A stretch of DNA of 64,000 nt from Bacteroidales bacterium (GTDB lineage Bacteria > Bacteroidota > Bacteroidia > Bacteroidales > UBA932): NCBI GenBank assembly GCA_029098505.1, contig JAQXOE010000024.1:1-64000 (forward strand), given 5' to 3'. Positions 60,594 through 64,000 of the stretch are shown one piece after another. Position 1 is the stretch's first letter, and each line of letters begins with the position of its first letter. A program made the position numbers and the translations under genes. The notes beneath the pieces were generated by a model, which saw only the letters and a list, made by a program, of their open reading frames with translations, searched no databases and had not been told where the DNA came from.

Positions 60594-61940
60594 ATGAAAC
60601 AGTATATCGAACAGAACAAGGACAGGTTCTTTGAAGAGCTTTTTTCGCTCCTCAGAATTCCTTCCATCAGTGCAAAAAGTGAGAACAAAGCCGATATGAA
60701 GCGCTGTGCGGACAGACTCGTGCAGCTGCTTCTCGAGGCGGGAGCGGATGAGGCCGGAGTTTACCCTTCCAAGGGCAATCCTGTCGTGTACGGACAAAAG
60801 ATCGTCGACCCTTCTATCAAGACAGTTCTCGTTTACGGCCACTATGATGTTCAGCCTCCTGAGCCTCTCGAGAAGTGGAACAGTGACCCATTCGAACCGG
60901 AAATCCACGATGGAGCCATCTGGGGACGCGGTGCCAATGATGACAAGGGTCAGCTGTTCATGCATATCAAGGCCTTCGAGTTCCTGGTCCGCAGCGGGCA
61001 GTTGAAGCACAATGTCAAGTTCATGTTCGAAGGTGAGGAGGAGATAGGCAGTCCTTCACTCCCAGCCTGGATAGAAGAGCATAAAGATATGCTCAAGGCG
61101 GATGTTTGCCTCGTTTCCGACACTACGATGATAAGCGAGAAGGTCCCTTCAATCAATTGCGGAATGCGCGGCCTGTCCTATCTTGAAGTCAAGGTTGTGG
61201 GACCGAACAAGGATCTCCATTCCGGTCACTACGGCGGAGCAGTTGCCAATCCGATTACCGTCCTGTGCGAGATGATTGCCACACTTCTCGATAAAGATGG
61301 AAGAGTCACCGTTCCGGGGTTCTACGACAAGGTGGTCGAGCTCTCCAAGGAGGATAGGGAGTTGCTTGCAAGAGCTCCTTTCGATATAGAGGAATACAAG
61401 AGCTTCCTCGACATTGCTGAAGTGCGCGGTGAAAAAGGCTATACAACCCTGGAGCGCACAGGCATACGTCCTTGTCTCGACGTTTGCGGCATATGGGGCG
61501 GATACACGGGCGAAGGTGCCAAAACCGTCCTGCCTTCGGAGGCACACGCCAAGATTTCAATGAGGCTCGTGCCGAATCAGCTCAGCTCGGAGATTACAAG
61601 ACTCTTTGCCGAGCACTTCAAGGCCATTGCCCCAGCCTGTGTAAAGGTTGAGGTCAAGGAATGCGAAGGTGGAGACGGTTTCCTCATTCCTATCAGTTCG
61701 GATGCATACAAAGCAGCATCGAGGGCAATTGCAGAGGTTTATGGAATAGAGCCTGTGCCTTCGCGCGGAGGCGGCAGCATTGCGGTGCTTGCCGAGGTTC
61801 AGAAGATTCTGGGCATTGACCCTCTCCTTATGGGATTCGGCCTCGAAAGAGATACCATACACTCCCCTAACGAGAGTTATCTGCTGAAGCAATTCTTTGG
61901 AGGAATGGAATCAATTGCACTGTTCTATCGATACTATTGA
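60594..61940 (+). CDS. M20-family dipeptidase
   Basis: This 448-residue metallopeptidase has the M20 two-zinc ligands: VLVYGHYDVQP with catalytic Asp, WGRGANDDKGQ, then MFEGEEEIGSPSL with the catalytic Glu, VCLVSDTTM, and a C-terminal FGLERDTIHSPNESY His. A dimerisation (lid) domain lies between, with DLHSGHYGGAVANP. There is no signal peptide, so it is cytoplasmic and would finish breakdown of imported dipeptides. The ORF track begins at a TTG; the ATG at 60594 follows the upstream stop closely. The stop overlaps the EamA gene by one base. Confidence 0.93.
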   Translation: MKQYIEQNKDRFFEELFSLLRIPSISAKSENKADMKRCADRLVQLLLEAGADEAGVYPSKGNPVVYGQKIVDPSIKTVLVYGHYDVQPPEPLEKWNSDPFEPEIHDGAIWGRGANDDKGQLFMHIKAFEFLVRSGQLKHNVKFMFEGEEEIGSPSLPAWIEEHKDMLKADVCLVSDTTMISEKVPSINCGMRGLSYLEVKVVGPNKDLHSGHYGGAVANPITVLCEMIATLLDKDGRVTVPGFYDKVVELSKEDRELLARAPFDIEEYKSFLDIAEVRGEKGYTTLERTGIRPCLDVCGIWGGYTGEGAKTVLPSEAHAKISMRLVPNQLSSEITRLFAEHFKAIAPACVKVEVKECEGGDGFLIPISSDAYKAASRAIAEVYGIEPVPSRGGGSIAVLAEVQKILGIDPLLMGFGLERDTIHSPNESYLLKQFFGGMESIALFYRYY

Positions 61941-62851
61941 TGATACGGAACGGATCAAAAACAGCAGGGCACCTCGCTTGCGCAGGTGCCTATATCATAT
62001 TTGGACTGAATATAGTCTTCTGTAAGGACATTGCCAACTCGGATGTAATCTCCCCTATTGCCCTGTTCAGTCTCAGGGCATTGGGCGCATCCGCGCTTTT
62101 CTGGCTTGTTTCCGTCTTTCTTCCCCAGGAAAAAGTTGAAAGGAGCGACTTCCCCAAGATTGCCCTGGCCTCATTCCTGGGTCTTTTTCTCACTCAGGTC
62201 TCGTTTCTGGTAGGCATCAGGATGGTCACCTCCATAGATTGCTCTATTATGGGTACCCTGGGGCCGGTGATAACGATGCTGATTGCAGCCATATTCATAA
62301 AAGAGCCCATCACCTGGAAGAAGGCCTTGGGAGTATGCACCAGCCTTGCCGGTGTTATCTTCCTGATACTTAATTCAATAACAGCAGGAAGCGGAGCTGC
62401 TCAGACCAAGCCTTTGGGCATACTGATGATGCTCGTCAATATCAGCAGTTTTTCCGCCTACTTAGGAATATTCAAGCCCCTTATCAGCAAGTACAGTGTA
62501 GTGACTTTTATGAAGTGGATGTTTCTTTTCTCGCTTCTTATGTCCCTGCCTTTCTCCTTGAAAGGTCTGTTGGAATTCGACTACCTCCGAATTCCGAAGA
62601 ATGTCGCCCTTGAAATCGGTTTCCTGATTTTCTTCGCCACCTTTGTAGCATACTTTCTCATTCCCTTCGGCCAAAAGAGGATACGTCCCACTTTGGTCAG
62701 TATGTACAACTATATACAGCCCATTCTGGCCGTCGTAGTCAGCATATGCATAGGTATGGACAGACTTACCGCAGACAAGGTCATTGCGATAGTCTTCGTT
62801 GTAGCCGGAGTGCTGATTGTAAACCGTAGCCGCTCGGCTCAGACCCAATAA
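61940..62851 (+). CDS. EamA-family (DMT) transporter
   Basis: This 303-residue protein has ten predicted membrane helices in two EamA repeats. The first runs from AGAYIIFGLNIVFCKDIA to KALGVCTSLAGVIFLIL and the second from LGILMMLVNISSFSAYLGIF to VIAIVFVVAGVLIV. Sequences such as LGPVITMLIAAIFIKEPITWKK are typical. It may export amino acids or other metabolites; the substrate is not predictable. The ORF track uses a TTG, but the ATG at 61940 overlaps the M20 stop by one base. It is the last gene of the peptidase run. Confidence 0.88.
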   Translation: MIRNGSKTAGHLACAGAYIIFGLNIVFCKDIANSDVISPIALFSLRALGASALFWLVSVFLPQEKVERSDFPKIALASFLGLFLTQVSFLVGIRMVTSIDCSIMGTLGPVITMLIAAIFIKEPITWKKALGVCTSLAGVIFLILNSITAGSGAAQTKPLGILMMLVNISSFSAYLGIFKPLISKYSVVTFMKWMFLFSLLMSLPFSLKGLLEFDYLRIPKNVALEIGFLIFFATFVAYFLIPFGQKRIRPTLVSMYNYIQPILAVVVSICIGMDRLTADKVIAIVFVVAGVLIVNRSRSAQTQ

Positions 62852-62865
62852 AGCCGGAAGAAGGC

Positions 62866-64000
62866 TTAGATATTGGCAAGTTTGGCCTGAGCGTATTCCA
62901 GTGTGACAGTGAACGCCTTTTTCTTTGATGACGGTGCCTCGTACATTGCATCATTCATTATCTGTTCACAAATGCTGCGCAGGCCCCTGGCTCCGAGTTT
63001 GTTCTTGATGGCTGTATCTACGATGAGATCGAGGACTTCAGGCTTGATGACAAGCTTCATCCCGTCCATCTCGAAAATCTTCTCGTACTGCTTGATGATA
63101 GCGTTCTTCGGTTCGGTCAGGATACGCTTGAGCGCTTCCCTGTCGAGCTGGTCTAGATATGTGATGACAGGCAGACGTCCGATTATCTCAGGAATGAGTC
63201 CATAACCGCGCAAATCCTGCGCAGAAACATACTGGAGCAGGTTCTCCTTGTCCACTCTCTGCTTGTCCTGAGCGCCAAAACCTATTACCTGGGTATTCAG
63301 TCTCTGTGCGATTCTGCGCTCTATGCCTTCAAAGGCTCCTCCGCAGATAAAGAGTATGTTCTGGGTGTTGACGTGCACGAATTCCTGTTCGGGATGCTTG
63401 CGGCCTCCCTTTGGCGGGACATTGACGACATTGCCCTCAAGCAGTTTCAGCATAGCCTGCTGCACTCCCTCTCCAGATACATCGCGGGTAATTGACGGAT
63501 TGTCGCTTTTACGGGCAATCTTGTCGATTTCATCGATGAAGACTATTCCTCTCTCTGCTTTCTGGACATCATAATCCGACTCCTGGAGGAGACGTGTAAG
63601 TATACTCTCAACATCCTCTCCGACGTAGCCGGCTTCGGTCAGGACAGTAGCGTCCACTATGGTGAAAGGAACATCGAGAAGTTTGGCGATGGTCTTGGCC
63701 ATCAAGGTTTTACCCGTGCCAGTAGGGCCGACCATAAGGATATTCGACTTCTCGAGCTCAACCCCGTCATCAGACTTCTCCACCAGATTGTGGTTGATTC
63801 TTTTGTAGTGATTGTACACCGCTACTGCAAGAAGTTTCTTGGCCCTGTCCTGACCTATGACATATTGGTCAAGAAAAGCCTTTATAGCCTTCGGTTTCTG
63901 AAGTTCTCCAAGTTCGAGGGCAGTATTCTCCTCTTCCCTTCTCGTCTGCTCCATTTCCTTCAAATATTCCGAGGCAATATGGACACAGTCCGTGCAGATA
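62866..64000 (-). CDS. clpX: ClpX ATPase subunit, 3' part (5' end outside window)
   Basis: ClpX unfolds proteins and feeds them to ClpP. Visible are Walker [17 protein letters not shown], Walker [29 protein letters not shown] and the ClpP-docking-type loop region near FGAQDKQ. Sensor segments such as [12 protein letters not shown] and [12 protein letters not shown] follow. The frame stays open to the window end and the extra codons read [15 protein letters not shown], the second CxxC half of the zinc-binding domain. The ORF-track TTG start at 63963 is therefore not real and the gene continues beyond the window. Confidence 0.96.
   Translation of the reverse strand, partial: ICTDCVHIASEYLKEMEQTRREEENTALELGELQKPKAIKAFLDQYVIGQDRAKKLLAVAVYNHYKRINHNLVEKSDDGVELEKSNILMVGPTGTGKTLMAKTIAKLLDVPFTIVDATVLTEAGYVGEDVESILTRLLQESDYDVQKAERGIVFIDEIDKIARKSDNPSITRDVSGEGVQQAMLKLLEGNVVNVPPKGGRKHPEQEFVHVNTQNILFICGGAFEGIERRIAQRLNTQVIGFGAQDKQRVDKENLLQYVSAQDLRGYGLIPEIIGRLPVITYLDQLDREALKRILTEPKNAIIKQYEKIFEMDGMKLVIKPEVLDLIVDTAIKNKLGARGLRSICEQIMNDAMYEAPSSKKKAFTVTLEYAQAKLANI

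Noticed and set aside
1-64000. Insertion sequence, prophage or integrative element
   Set aside because: No transposase, integrase, relaxase or phage structural gene was seen, and the gene content and promoter style are uniform along the window.

Overview
The window comes from a chromosome of a Bacteroidota organism, most likely order Bacteroidales. The sequence evidence is: many genes and all three tRNAs are preceded by the Bacteroidota-type -7 element TAnnTTTG; there is a fimbrial locus of the FimA/Mfa1 and FimB/Mfa2 families; DUF4252 proteins sit beside an ECF sigma factor; the L31 is type B; and lipoprotein signal peptides are abundant. I saw no insertion sequence, prophage, integrase, CRISPR array or rRNA. 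Genes are tightly packed, often overlapping by 1-4 nt. No species name can be given from sequence alone.

Layout. 1-7.1 kb: 3' part of obg, a PAP2 phosphatase, then a minus-strand run dut-murF and tgt-LptF/G permease, a nucleoside permease and a small zinc-ribbon protein. 7.1-15.1 kb: a short ssb overlapping a fimbrial operon (OmpA/TPR lipoprotein, Mfa1-like pilin, Mfa2-like anchor, 1208-residue Ig-repeat tip protein), closed by an unexplained 135-nt multi-hairpin element and a terminator. 15.1-22.3 kb: acyl-ACP thioesterase, pfkA, a HAD phosphatase, then a threonine attenuator with leader peptide, thrB and thrC, an aminotransferase and an alpha/beta hydrolase. 22.4-25.0 kb: tRNA-Ala, DUF1810, M23 peptidase, trmO. 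25.0-30.5 kb: a three-gene heavy-metal RND efflux system.

30.5-37.9 kb: a YqiA-like/HAD-like fusion, a SEC-C protein, a ureohydrolase, a GH3 beta-glucosidase, a small unknown protein, an RluA-family synthase and a YqeY protein. 37.9-43.1 kb: an exopolysaccharide run on the minus strand (Wza-like, Wzc-like kinase, Nif3, ManC). 43.1-46.0 kb: a cluster of a TM2 protein, a LolA-like protein and two related TPR/hydrophobic-hairpin proteins. 46.0-47.9 kb: DUF4252, ECF sigma, putative anti-sigma, DUF4252. 48-52.2 kb: tRNA-Phe, an OmpA lipoprotein, a strongly degenerate PriA, a small lipoprotein, tRNA-Glu and a DUF486 protein. 52.2-64 kb: glmM with a NamZ-like muramidase, rpmE2, two S9 peptidases followed by an M20 dipeptidase and an EamA transporter, and the 3' part of clpX.

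Most notable: the PriA homologue has lost Walker A, motif III, the zinc-binding cysteines and motif VI, so it looks like a helicase-dead primosome protein. Also notable are the multi-hairpin element after the fimbrial operon, the thrL-like attenuator placed directly before thrB, the TM2/LolA-like/TPR cluster, the hydrolase-HAD fusion with a damaged catalytic motif, and a set of terminators sharing one GAGGATGAC stem.
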